Origin: Rickettsiaceae bacterium
Lineage (GTDB): Bacteria; Pseudomonadota; Alphaproteobacteria; Rickettsiales; Rickettsiaceae
Length of the DNA: 5,426 bases
NCBI GenBank assembly: GCA_021741285.1
Contig: JAIOYD010000123.1
Coordinates: forward strand, 1 to 5,426
Reading direction: 5' to 3'
The notes beneath the pieces were generated by a model. That model was not told the origin of the DNA, made no database searches, and saw nothing but the letters and a program-made list of their open reading frames with translations. Position numbers and translations under genes: made by a program. Positions 1 to 5,422 of this stretch are shown here, one piece after another; the first letter of the stretch is position 1, and each line of letters starts with the position of its first letter.

Positions 1-1917
1 CACCCACACGATTCAGGGGGCACAGGTAGACCAACATATACAAAGTTAGATATCAAGTTTGCTGATCGGCAGTGGATTTCAGTCATGTCCTATGACCTCC
101 ACGAAAATGGAGGTGATGGGGCTTACTCAGGATCGCAACCAATTGGACCAATGTTGTTGGATGCTATTGCTCTTCAATATTTGTATGGCGAATCAACATT
201 CAACTCTGGCAATACAACATACGACTTAAATCGATACCTCGGAAATTACTATAACTGCCAGTGGGATGCTTCTGGAACAGATCTTTTGGACGGCAGAAAC
301 TTGACCTATGGAATAGTTGTTGAGTTGGATGGCGGTCAAATGAGCAATGGCATAAACCTTCATCATGTTGGTTTCGTCACAACGGCACTTGACTATCTTG
401 CCTTGTCCTTAGCAAATCCAACTAAATGGACATGGTTGTGGGGTGAGTATGAGAACGTCAATGGTTCTCCTTATGACGATGTCATCTCAGGAAATGATCT
501 GGATAACGTCATAAATGGTGGAAGTGGTGATGATTATTTGACTGGCGGATCTGGTGACGATACCTTCGATTGGGACTCATCATTGCGAGATGGAGATGAT
601 ACTTTTATCGGTGGACTTGGTGATGATATTTACGTTTTAAATTCACCAGGCGATACTGTTCAAGAAGATTCTTTTGAAGGTGTTGATACAGTTTTCGTTG
701 GTTTTAACTATTCAATTGCGAATACAGCAATTGAAAATATAAAAACTTTCAACAATCAAACGACCGCAGTTACGTTTACCGGAAACGCATGGAAAAATAT
801 TATTGAAGGCGGTGCAGGGAATGACTTTTTGTATGGCAATGAAGGTGCTGATACTTTAGACGGTGGTTTAGGCAATGATTTAATTGACGGTGGAGCAGAC
901 ACTGATTACGCAGTCTATTCAAGTGTTTTTTCTGCCTTAATTTTTAAGACGAATGGCTCTGACATCATCGTTACTTCATCAAGTGAAGGCGTGGACACAC
1001 TTCGAAACGTTGAGTACGTTCGAGCAAATGGAGTGGACTACAAATTGTCAAATATATTGTCTAGTAGCTCACCTACCTACTCGCTGACAACTTCTAGTTC
1101 ATCAGTTAATGAAGGTTCAACAGCCAAGTTCACATTAGTAACAACTAATGTCGCTGCTGGAACTGCTATTTCTTATTCAATTTCAGGTGTTTCCGCTGCA
1201 GACCTCCAGTCTGGCGTTCTTTCAGGTTCAGTGGCTGTATCATCATCTGGAACTACAACTATCAGTATTCCCATCAAAGCAGATGGAGTTACTGAAGGCG
1301 CGGAAACACTAACATTAGCTACGCAGGGTAAAAGCGCTAGCACAGTTGTTAATGACACTTCTATTTTCAAAGGACCTGCGGCAGCTGATTTAGTTTATGT
1401 ATTTAAAAGTGAAAAAATTGGAGTCGGCATAAATCCAGCATCGTTTAGTTATTTTTATACTGCAAGCGTACAGGAAGCTAATTCTATAAAGTCGCAATCA
1501 AACTGGCCTTGGATTGAAAAAACAGCGACTTTTGAAGCTGCACATAGCAACCCAACCATTGCTGTTCCAGTTTACCGATTTTGGTCAGAAAAACATCAAT
1601 CGCATTTCTTCACGATTAATCAAAATGAGAAGGACCAAATTATTGCTTGGTCGCTTACAGGTCAAAATGGTTATGATTGGAAATATGAAGGTGAAAATTT
1701 CAAAGTTTACACAAGCTCCACTCCAACTGACGATTTAGGTAAGTCTGCAATTCCAGTTTATAGAATATGGATGGATGATAAGGATTTCAATTCTGTTAAT
1801 GGTTTATCTGGCGGACATTACTTCACTGCAAGTAAAGATGAATACGATACAATGATTAAGTTGGTTGGGGTTAAGGGCGAGGGAGTGGCTTTTTATGGTG
1901 AAGTACCGGGAAATTGA
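1..1917 (+). CDS. Serralysin-like M10 zinc metalloprotease with RTX repeats, Calx-beta-like domain and DUF5648-like tail (5' end missing)
   Basis: The reading frame is open to the left edge, so the ATG at 85 is an internal methionine and the gene starts off-window. Numbering visible residues from base 1, the peptide opens H1-P-H-D. H1 fits the third zinc ligand of HExxHxxGxxH, and SVMSY (27-31) is the Met-turn with Tyr31. The H1-to-M29 spacing of 28 equals His186-to-Met214 of Serratia serralysin, and Tyr31 matches Tyr216. The LLDAIALQYLYG segment (52-63) is typical of the end of the catalytic domain. RTX nonapeptides follow (about 156-211 and 264-300, e.g. GGSGDDYLT, GGAGNDFLY), then a Ser/Thr-rich Calx-beta-like domain (about 358-452) and a three-unit DUF5648-like tail (about 464-635). 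The RTX repeats imply calcium-dependent folding after type I secretion and extracellular proteolysis. Assignment of the protease and RTX parts is firm; the Calx-beta call is moderate. The two histidines and glutamate of the active site lie upstream and cannot be checked. It is the first visible gene of a tight operon. Confidence 0.9.
   Translation, partial: HPHDSGGTGRPTYTKLDIKFADRQWISVMSYDLHENGGDGAYSGSQPIGPMLLDAIALQYLYGESTFNSGNTTYDLNRYLGNYYNCQWDASGTDLLDGRNLTYGIVVELDGGQMSNGINLHHVGFVTTALDYLALSLANPTKWTWLWGEYENVNGSPYDDVISGNDLDNVINGGSGDDYLTGGSGDDTFDWDSSLRDGDDTFIGGLGDDIYVLNSPGDTVQEDSFEGVDTVFVGFNYSIANTAIENIKTFNNQTTAVTFTGNAWKNIIEGGAGNDFLYGNEGADTLDGGLGNDLIDGGADTDYAVYSSVFSALIFKTNGSDIIVTSSSEGVDTLRNVEYVRANGVDYKLSNILSSSSPTYSLTTSSSSVNEGSTAKFTLVTTNVAAGTAISYSISGVSAADLQSGVLSGSVAVSSSGTTTISIPIKADGVTEGAETLTLATQGKSASTVVNDTSIFKGPAAADLVYVFKSEKIGVGINPASFSYFYTASVQEANSIKSQSNWPWIEKTATFEAAHSNPTIAVPVYRFWSEKHQSHFFTINQNEKDQIIAWSLTGQNGYDWKYEGENFKVYTSSTPTDDLGKSAIPVYRIWMDDKDFNSVNGLSGGHYFTASKDEYDTMIKLVGVKGEGVAFYGEVPGN
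466..633 (+). repeat. RTX calcium-binding nonapeptide block 1 of the protease
   Basis: This part of the protease gene encodes successive GGxGxDxxx units, including NGGSGDDYL, TGGSGDDTF and IGGLGDDIY. In known RTX proteins such units form a parallel beta-roll that binds calcium. The block directly follows the catalytic domain, as in serralysins. Confidence 0.85.
790..900 (+). repeat. RTX calcium-binding nonapeptide block 2 of the protease
   Basis: A second run encodes EGGAGNDFL, YGNEGADTL, DGGLGNDLI and a degenerate DGGADTDYA. It is separated from the first block by about 50 residues of non-repeat beta-rich sequence, so the protein probably has two beta-rolls. Confidence 0.85.
1390..1905 (+). 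repeat. DUF5648-like C-terminal module of the protease (three internal units)
   Basis: Three imperfect units are encoded, each built around an aromatic start (VYVFKS, VYRFWS, VYRIWM), a Y/H-F-F/Y-T core (YFYTAS, HFFTIN, HYFTAS), a nearby acidic residue and a closing aromatic strand (ATFEAA, ENFKVY, VAFYGE). This matches my memory of the DUF5648 repeat, whose function is unknown. The same module ends the RTX protein encoded two genes downstream. Confidence 0.75.
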
Positions 1918-1931
1918 TTCAAATATAATAT

Positions 1932-2276
1932 ATGAAATCGATATATAAACTCATTATTAAATTAATTTCAATATTATTATTGAGTGCATGTAATAATGAT
2001 TCTAAATTTACTAATTATGCAATTGAAATACCTGCTTCTTGTGAGGCAACTAATATACCTTATGGAGCTCCAATTGTAAAAATTAAATTTACTGTTTCAG
2101 AAAATGGAGTTATTGATAATAAAAGTATTAGTCAAACTTCTGGATATAAAAATATAGATGATGCAGCGCTTAAAAATATTGATACTTGTAAATATACACC
2201 GTTAATTATAAATTCGAAACCTCAAGCCAGCTTGATGGAACGAACTTATACTTGGACTCAAAACATTGCCAAATAA
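1932..2276 (+). CDS. Small lipoprotein with TonB C-terminal-like domain
   Basis: The 114-residue product begins with a Lys-containing, hydrophobic signal (about 1-19) ending in a lipobox LLSAC, so Cys20 would be lipidated and the protein anchored in the envelope. The residues after Cys20 are NN rather than D, which favours outer-membrane sorting. Residues about 45-110 resemble a TonB C-terminal domain: IVKIKFTVSENGVI, then SQTSGYKNIDDAALKNI, then KYTPLIIN. The domain stands alone, without the TonB transmembrane anchor or Pro-rich linker, so it is not a classical energy transducer. Cys37 and Cys86 could form a disulfide. The gene starts 14 nt after the protease stop and has no clear Shine-Dalgarno sequence, which suggests translational coupling. 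Its place beside a serralysin recalls the small periplasmic inhibitors of the Inh/AprI family, but I see no sequence resemblance to them. The exact role is unknown. Confidence 0.8.
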   Translation: MKSIYKLIIKLISILLLSACNNDSKFTNYAIEIPASCEATNIPYGAPIVKIKFTVSENGVIDNKSISQTSGYKNIDDAALKNIDTCKYTPLIINSKPQASLMERTYTWTQNIAK

Positions 2277-2278
2277 TT

Positions 2279-2283
2279 AAGGA
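2279..2283 (+). promoter_or_regulatory. Ribosome binding site of the RTX protein gene
   Basis: AAGGA lies 5 nt before the ATG at 2289. It is the only clear Shine-Dalgarno sequence among the three visible starts of the left-hand gene group, and it supports this start. Confidence 0.75.
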
Positions 2284-2288
2284 TAATC

Positions 2289-3461
2289 ATGACAAGAATA
2301 GTAGTTTATAATAACCCAATGACGTCTGGTGTGGGTGCTGGTCTACATTTAGAGCCTAATTCACCAAGTGATTTGTTCTCACCATTTGAAGGTGTTGATT
2401 TTGATAAGGGCCAAATTATTGATAATGGGTCTATCTACAAATCTACTGTAAATGCAAATGGTAATGTTTATACTTTATCTATGAGTTATTCATATAATAA
2501 AATAAATACTATCACCGCTGGAATCAATTCACAAACAGTTATTGCAATTTCAAATATCAATTTATATTTAAATGATTGGCTACTTTTTGAGGGTGATGTT
2601 TTGACCTCAATGCTATTAAGTACAGACGATCAAATTTATGGTGCAGATGGTAATGATGTACTTTGGGGTTATGAAGGAAATGATTATTTAAGCGGTGCTG
2701 GAGGTAATGATAAGTTTTACGGAGGTGGTGGATATGACACTATTGTTGGAGGATCCGGAGTTGACACGGCAATATTGGGAAATGATAAAGGTGACTATGC
2801 TCCTTCAAGGAATCCTTTAACTGGCGATATTGATATATTGTTCAAGGCGGGTTCTTCTGGTGTGGAAACTGTAAAAGCAGACGTTGAATTTCTTCAATTT
2901 AGAGATGGAACAATCTCAACATCTAATTTGAATTATTGGGGAAAAAATACACCACTCATTTCATCTGCAGATTCATCTGTATTTAGATTTTTTAATACAC
3001 GTGACAACGCATTTTTCTATACAAATAATATTTCCGAAAAGAATGCCGTTCTAGCTAATAGTGATGTTGTTAAAAATAATGTCGGAGAATGGCCTTATGT
3101 CTTTCAAGGAAGTACTTTCGAAGCTGCCCACTCCTATGCTGGTTCAGTCGGAGTTCATAGATTTTATAACACCCAAACTGGGCATCACTTTTTCACAGTC
3201 AATCAGCAAGAAGTAAACTACATAAAAAATATGTCAGCTTCAGGGGCATGGCCTTTTTTATATGAAGATATCAGGTTCAATGTTTATGCAACAGATCCAA
3301 CTCCGAGCTTCAAAGGTCAAGAAATACCAGTTTATAGGTTCTATAGTGAAAGTCTGAATAGGCATTTTTTCACTTCAGATTTAACAGAAGTAAATCTTAT
3401 TAAGGCTACTGGAGTTTGGACATCTGAGGGAATAGCCTTTTATGGTGAAATTCCAGGTTAA
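2289..3461 (+). CDS. RTX calcium-binding protein with DUF5648-like tail, no catalytic domain recognised
   Basis: The 390-residue product is complete. Residues 1-110 have no motif that I recognise as enzymatic; they look beta-rich and there is no HExxH. Residues about 113-160 hold RTX units (YGADGNDVL, WGYEGNDYL, SGAGGNDKF, YGGGGYDTI, VGGSGVDTA). A linker typical of RTX proteins follows (about 165-215, ending FLQFRDGTIS), then a three-unit DUF5648-like module (231-388) ending GEIPG, closely matching the GEVPG end of the protease. There is no Sec signal and no cysteine, which fits type I secretion and calcium-driven folding outside the cell. It sits 12 nt after the lipoprotein gene with a good ribosome binding site. 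It may be an adhesin, a matrix or surface protein, or a non-catalytic partner of the protease; the sequence does not decide between these. Confidence 0.88.
   Translation: MTRIVVYNNPMTSGVGAGLHLEPNSPSDLFSPFEGVDFDKGQIIDNGSIYKSTVNANGNVYTLSMSYSYNKINTITAGINSQTVIAISNINLYLNDWLLFEGDVLTSMLLSTDDQIYGADGNDVLWGYEGNDYLSGAGGNDKFYGGGGYDTIVGGSGVDTAILGNDKGDYAPSRNPLTGDIDILFKAGSSGVETVKADVEFLQFRDGTISTSNLNYWGKNTPLISSADSSVFRFFNTRDNAFFYTNNISEKNAVLANSDVVKNNVGEWPYVFQGSTFEAAHSYAGSVGVHRFYNTQTGHHFFTVNQQEVNYIKNMSASGAWPFLYEDIRFNVYATDPTPSFKGQEIPVYRFYSESLNRHFFTSDLTEVNLIKATGVWTSEGIAFYGEIPG
2625..2768 (+). repeat. RTX calcium-binding nonapeptide block of the second RTX protein
   Basis: About five consecutive nonapeptide units are encoded, with the consensus GxxGNDxLx becoming GGxGxDTxx at the end. 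This is enough for one short beta-roll. Confidence 0.85.
2979..3452 (+). repeat. DUF5648-like C-terminal module of the RTX protein (three internal units)
   Basis: The three units begin VFRFFN, VHRFYN and VYRFYS, have cores FFYTNN, HFFTVN and HFFTSD, and close STFEAA, IRFNVY and IAFYGE. They line up one-to-one with the three units in the protease tail (for example both first units end TFEAAHS), so the two modules are paralogous copies rather than chance matches. Confidence 0.8.
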
Positions 3462-3478
3462 ATGTAATAAAAATTTAA

Positions 3479-4522
3479 GTGCTTTATTTGAATTCTAATA
3501 ATCGATTTGATTTCGTTCGATTAATAGCTGCATGGCTAGTACTTTATAGCCATTCTTATGTATTATCTGCATCTAAAGAAATAGAATTAATTTCTAAATA
3601 TTTGAAATTTGATTCTGCAGGTGGATTGGCTGTGGGCGTATTCTTTTCTATTAGTGGTTATTTGGTTTTTAAGTCACTCGAAAATTCAAGCTCTTTAAAA
3701 ATATTCATAATAAAAAGAGCTTTAAGAATTTATCCGGCTTTAATATTTTCTGTATTATTCTCGGTATTTGTAGTCGGATTAATTTGCACGGAATTATCTA
3801 TACAAGAGTATTTAACAAATAGAAAAACTTTATCTTATCTTAAGAGTATAACTGGTTTTAATATTAAATATGAATTGCCTGGAGTATTTGAAAATTTTCC
3901 AGAAAAAAGTGTTAACGGATCATTATGGTCTATTGCGATAGAACTAAGATGTTATTTAGTACTTGGATTAATTTCATTATTACCTTTTTCCATGAAAATT
4001 AAATTATGGATTTCGGTGATGATTCTATCTTCTTTATTGCTATTCAGACCGATAGAGGCACCGAGTGATTTGTCAATTAAGTTTATGGGGTTGGCATATG
4101 ATTTTAACAAATTCGGTTTAATGTTTACGTTAGGCTGTTTGATAGCATCTTATGAACAACATAAGAAATTTCATTATATTAAATTTATTGGATTAACATG
4201 TGCTTGTATATTAATAATAATTTCAAATTTAGAAATTAGTAAATTCACACTAATTACATACAATTACTTAATTCCATTTATTATTATTTGGATTGGTCTA
4301 TATTTTACATTCCTGCCTAAAATACCAGATAAAATAGGAGATATATCATATGGATTATATGTATTTTCATTTCCTATTCAACAGTTGCTCATTTATTTGG
4401 AATTATCTAGCAATTTGATTAATTTCATTCTATTGTCAACAATTCTTTCAGTTTTCTTATCTATAATTTCTTGGCAGTTTTTAGAAAAACCATTTTTAAA
4501 TCTAAAACATAAATTCAGATAA
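3479..4522 (+). CDS. Membrane acyltransferase, acyltransferase-3 (OafA-like) family
   Basis: The product of about 347 residues is a polytopic inner-membrane protein with roughly ten hydrophobic segments, the usual size for this family. Family marks are visible: RFDFVRLIAA followed by H25, giving the R14-x10-H25 pair thought to take part in acyl transfer; VFFSISGYL (54-62); RALRIYPAL (80-88); NGSLWSIAIE (146-155); GDISYGLYVFSFPI (287-300); and EKPF near the end. Members move acetyl or other acyl groups onto sugars of O-antigen, exopolysaccharide or similar glycans. The start is uncertain. A TAA stop lies immediately before GTG 3479 in the same frame, and the first in-frame ATG comes far inside, so initiation must be at GTG 3479 or TTG 3488. 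Neither has a good ribosome binding site, so coupling to the RTX gene (17 nt upstream) is likely. It is very AT-rich. The substrate cannot be told from the sequence. Confidence 0.9.
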   Translation: MLYLNSNNRFDFVRLIAAWLVLYSHSYVLSASKEIELISKYLKFDSAGGLAVGVFFSISGYLVFKSLENSSSLKIFIIKRALRIYPALIFSVLFSVFVVGLICTELSIQEYLTNRKTLSYLKSITGFNIKYELPGVFENFPEKSVNGSLWSIAIELRCYLVLGLISLLPFSMKIKLWISVMILSSLLLFRPIEAPSDLSIKFMGLAYDFNKFGLMFTLGCLIASYEQHKKFHYIKFIGLTCACILIIISNLEISKFTLITYNYLIPFIIIWIGLYFTFLPKIPDKIGDISYGLYVFSFPIQQLLIYLELSSNLINFILLSTILSVFLSIISWQFLEKPFLNLKHKFR

Positions 4523-4619
4523 TAATTTAGTAAACGATTTTTAAGTTGAATGGCTTTCAAATCTCAGTCACCCCAATCACCTATTCTGCTTAATTTTTCA
4601 GCAAAGATGGCAAAGATCA

Positions 4620-4640
4620 ATCGTCCAGTAACGGGACGAT
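4620..4640. terminator. Hairpin, possible part of a shared terminator
   Basis: ATCGTCC pairs perfectly with GGACGAT across a 7-nt loop. No strong T tract follows on the + strand. On the - strand the sequence after it is mildly T-rich. It may work with the neighbouring hairpin to end transcription from both sides, but this is inferred from position. Confidence 0.45.
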
Positions 4641-4643
4641 AGA

Positions 4644-4672
4644 GAACAAAGGTACTAAAAGCACCTTTGTTC
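4644..4672. terminator. Perfect 10-bp hairpin between convergent genes, probable bidirectional transcription end
   Basis: GAACAAAGGT pairs perfectly with ACCTTTGTTC across a 9-nt loop. It lies 12 nt beyond the stop of the - strand gene and about 120 nt beyond the stop of the acyltransferase gene. There is no proper T run on either side, so it is not a textbook intrinsic terminator; it could also protect transcript ends from exonucleases. Confidence 0.55.
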
Positions 4673-4684
4673 AATTAGAAACAT

Positions 4685-5125
4685 TTACTGACTAAACCCA
4701 TCCCTGAGCTTGTTGGCAGCGGCTTCAATCTGTGTGTCCAGCTCTCCGTTGAGTACGGCTGTTTTGATTAGCTCCAATGTTGGCACCAAGTCTTTTTCCA
4801 TGCCAACTTCCACTGCTACTTTTCCCCGAGCTAGTTCCAGCACTCGGGTGCCATAGCGCACTGACAGGGCAAGTTTGCCTGCGTCGGTGACAAACCACCA
4901 AGGCTTAACTCGCTTGGGTGTTTCTACCTGACGGCGTATGCCAGTGTCGTGTTCCACGACACTTCGGAACTTTACTGGCGCAAATGTGGTGCCCGCAGCT
5001 TGCGCTCTGGCAAGCTCGCATTGCTCCCATAAGCGCAGAACTAGTTTGTTGCGGCGAAGCTGTACGGCGGGCACGCTAGTGGGTTTAACAGCGGTGCTAA
5101 GTTTGAGAGTTGATAAAGTAGCCAT
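4685..5125 (-). CDS. DUF6641-like protein of unknown function
   Basis: The product has 146 residues. It is basic near the N-terminus (QLRRNKLVLRLWEQCELARAQ, about 22-42), has a central KFRSV...ETPKRVKPWW segment (52-77), then DAGKLALSVRYGTRVLELARGKVAVEVG (81-108) and a helical tail (112-146). This pattern agrees with my memory of the DUF6641 family, proteins of this length in betaproteobacteria whose function is unknown. There is no signal peptide or membrane segment, so it is probably cytoplasmic. The ATG is supported by AAGGAA six nt upstream. The gene is GC-richer than the left-hand operon and convergent to it, so it is probably not functionally linked to it. An inverted repeat that also occurs in its upstream region lies inside the coding sequence. 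The family call is from memory and moderate; that it is a real gene is well supported. Confidence 0.75.
   Translation of the reverse strand: MATLSTLKLSTAVKPTSVPAVQLRRNKLVLRLWEQCELARAQAAGTTFAPVKFRSVVEHDTGIRRQVETPKRVKPWWFVTDAGKLALSVRYGTRVLELARGKVAVEVGMEKDLVPTLELIKTAVLNGELDTQIEAAANKLRDGFSQ
4943..4963. repeat. Perfect 9-bp inverted repeat inside the DUF6641-like gene
   Basis: AGTGTCGTG and CACGACACT are perfect complements around a 3-nt centre (TTC). The inner 17 nt match the upstream inverted repeat at 5229-5245 at 14 of 17 positions. It encodes residues 55-61 (SVVEHDT) of the - strand gene. It could be an operator or a hairpin in the transcript. Confidence 0.6.
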
Positions 5126-5131
5126 GTGCTT

Positions 5132-5137
5132 TTCCTT
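5132..5137 (-). promoter_or_regulatory. Ribosome binding site of the DUF6641-like gene
   Basis: On the - strand this reads AAGGAA and ends 6 nt before the ATG. This is good spacing and fixes the start codon. Confidence 0.8.
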
Positions 5138-5228
5138 TCATGTGTTGATAAAGCACAGACGATTTTGTTGTCGAGTGGGTTGGATGAGCAACCTGAGTCC
5201 GTCCAGTTTGGCGGGTCATTGGTCAAGG

Positions 5229-5245
5229 TGTCGTTTAACACGACA
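5229..5245. promoter_or_regulatory. Candidate operator: inverted repeat TGTCGT-N5-ACGACA
   Basis: The two 6-bp arms are perfect complements with a 5-nt AT-rich centre (TTAAC). A sister copy lies at 4945-4961 within the following gene. The size and symmetry suit a dimeric DNA-binding regulator, but no regulator gene is visible. Confidence 0.45.
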
Positions 5246-5258
5246 AATTGATGCGCTC

Positions 5259-5273
5259 AATTTCGCCGAAATT
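5259..5273. promoter_or_regulatory. Candidate operator: palindrome AATTTCG-C-CGAAATT
   Basis: Seven-bp arms are perfect complements around one central base. It is 13 nt from the previous inverted repeat and different in sequence, so it would need a different binding protein if it is functional. Confidence 0.4.
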
Positions 5274-5304
5274 TCCAGCATATCTGCACATATATGTCTC
5301 GTTC

Positions 5305-5321
5305 GTATAAATACTTTATAC
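5305..5321. promoter_or_regulatory. Candidate operator: inverted repeat GTATAAA-TAC-TTTATAC
   Basis: Seven-bp AT-rich arms are perfect complements around 3 nt. The TATAAA-like arms could also act as a -10 element on either strand, although no matching -35 was found. Confidence 0.4.
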
Positions 5322-5402
5322 AAACAAGATGAAGGTTGCACGCCGATTGAACTGTGCTGCTAAATCCGTTCTGATGTGAGACGGTAAAGAAGGTGTTGCT
5401 TG

Positions 5403-5422
5403 TTGCACTGATTCATTGCACT
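5403..5422 (+). repeat. Short direct repeat of TTGCACT at the right edge
   Basis: TTGCACT occurs at 5403-5409 and 5416-5422, 13 nt apart. With only two copies in view, nothing can be concluded; more copies could lie beyond the edge. Confidence 0.3.

Larger units (their letters stand above)
4523..4684. other. Convergent intergenic region with composition change
   Basis: These 162 nt separate the stop codons of two convergent genes. I see no gene here. The first 25 nt or so keep the AT-rich style of the left-hand genes, after which GC content rises and stays higher to the right edge. The stretch contains a short direct repeat of GCAAAGAT (4601-4608 and 4610-4617) and two hairpins, described separately. 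Confidence 0.7.

Noticed and set aside
85..87. ATG at 85 as the start of the protease gene
   Set aside because: The frame is open to base 1 and the upstream residues are clear serralysin sequence; this methionine is the Met-turn residue.
466..900. DNA tandem repeats or CRISPR-like array
   Set aside because: The periodicity comes from RTX nonapeptide codons; the DNA units are not identical and there are no spacers.
1173..1370. 65-codon open frame on the - strand
   Set aside because: It lies wholly inside the protease gene, antisense to the Calx-beta-like domain, with no ribosome binding site or recognisable protein.
1514..1738. 74-codon open frame on the + strand
   Set aside because: It overlaps the DUF5648-like coding region in another frame, and its Lys/Arg/Leu-rich product looks like frame-shadow sequence.
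1924..1929. TATAAT as a promoter for the lipoprotein gene
   Set aside because: It ends only 2 nt before the ATG and has no -35 partner, so it cannot drive a normal leader; the region is simply AT-rich.
4545..4672. Integron attC site or island attachment site
   Set aside because: The paired hairpins prompted the idea, but I could not find the paired RYYYAAC/GTTRRRY ends, nor any integrase or duplicated end.
5041..5241. 66-codon open frame on the - strand
   Set aside because: It overlaps the start of the DUF6641-like gene in another frame and has no supporting signal.
4938..5363. 141-codon open frame on the + strand
   Set aside because: It is antisense to the better supported DUF6641-like gene, Cys/Ser/Arg-rich, and has no ribosome binding site or family resemblance.
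5329..5379. 16-codon reading frame beginning MKVARRLN
   Set aside because: It is short, with no convincing ribosome binding site and no promoter pair that I could defend.
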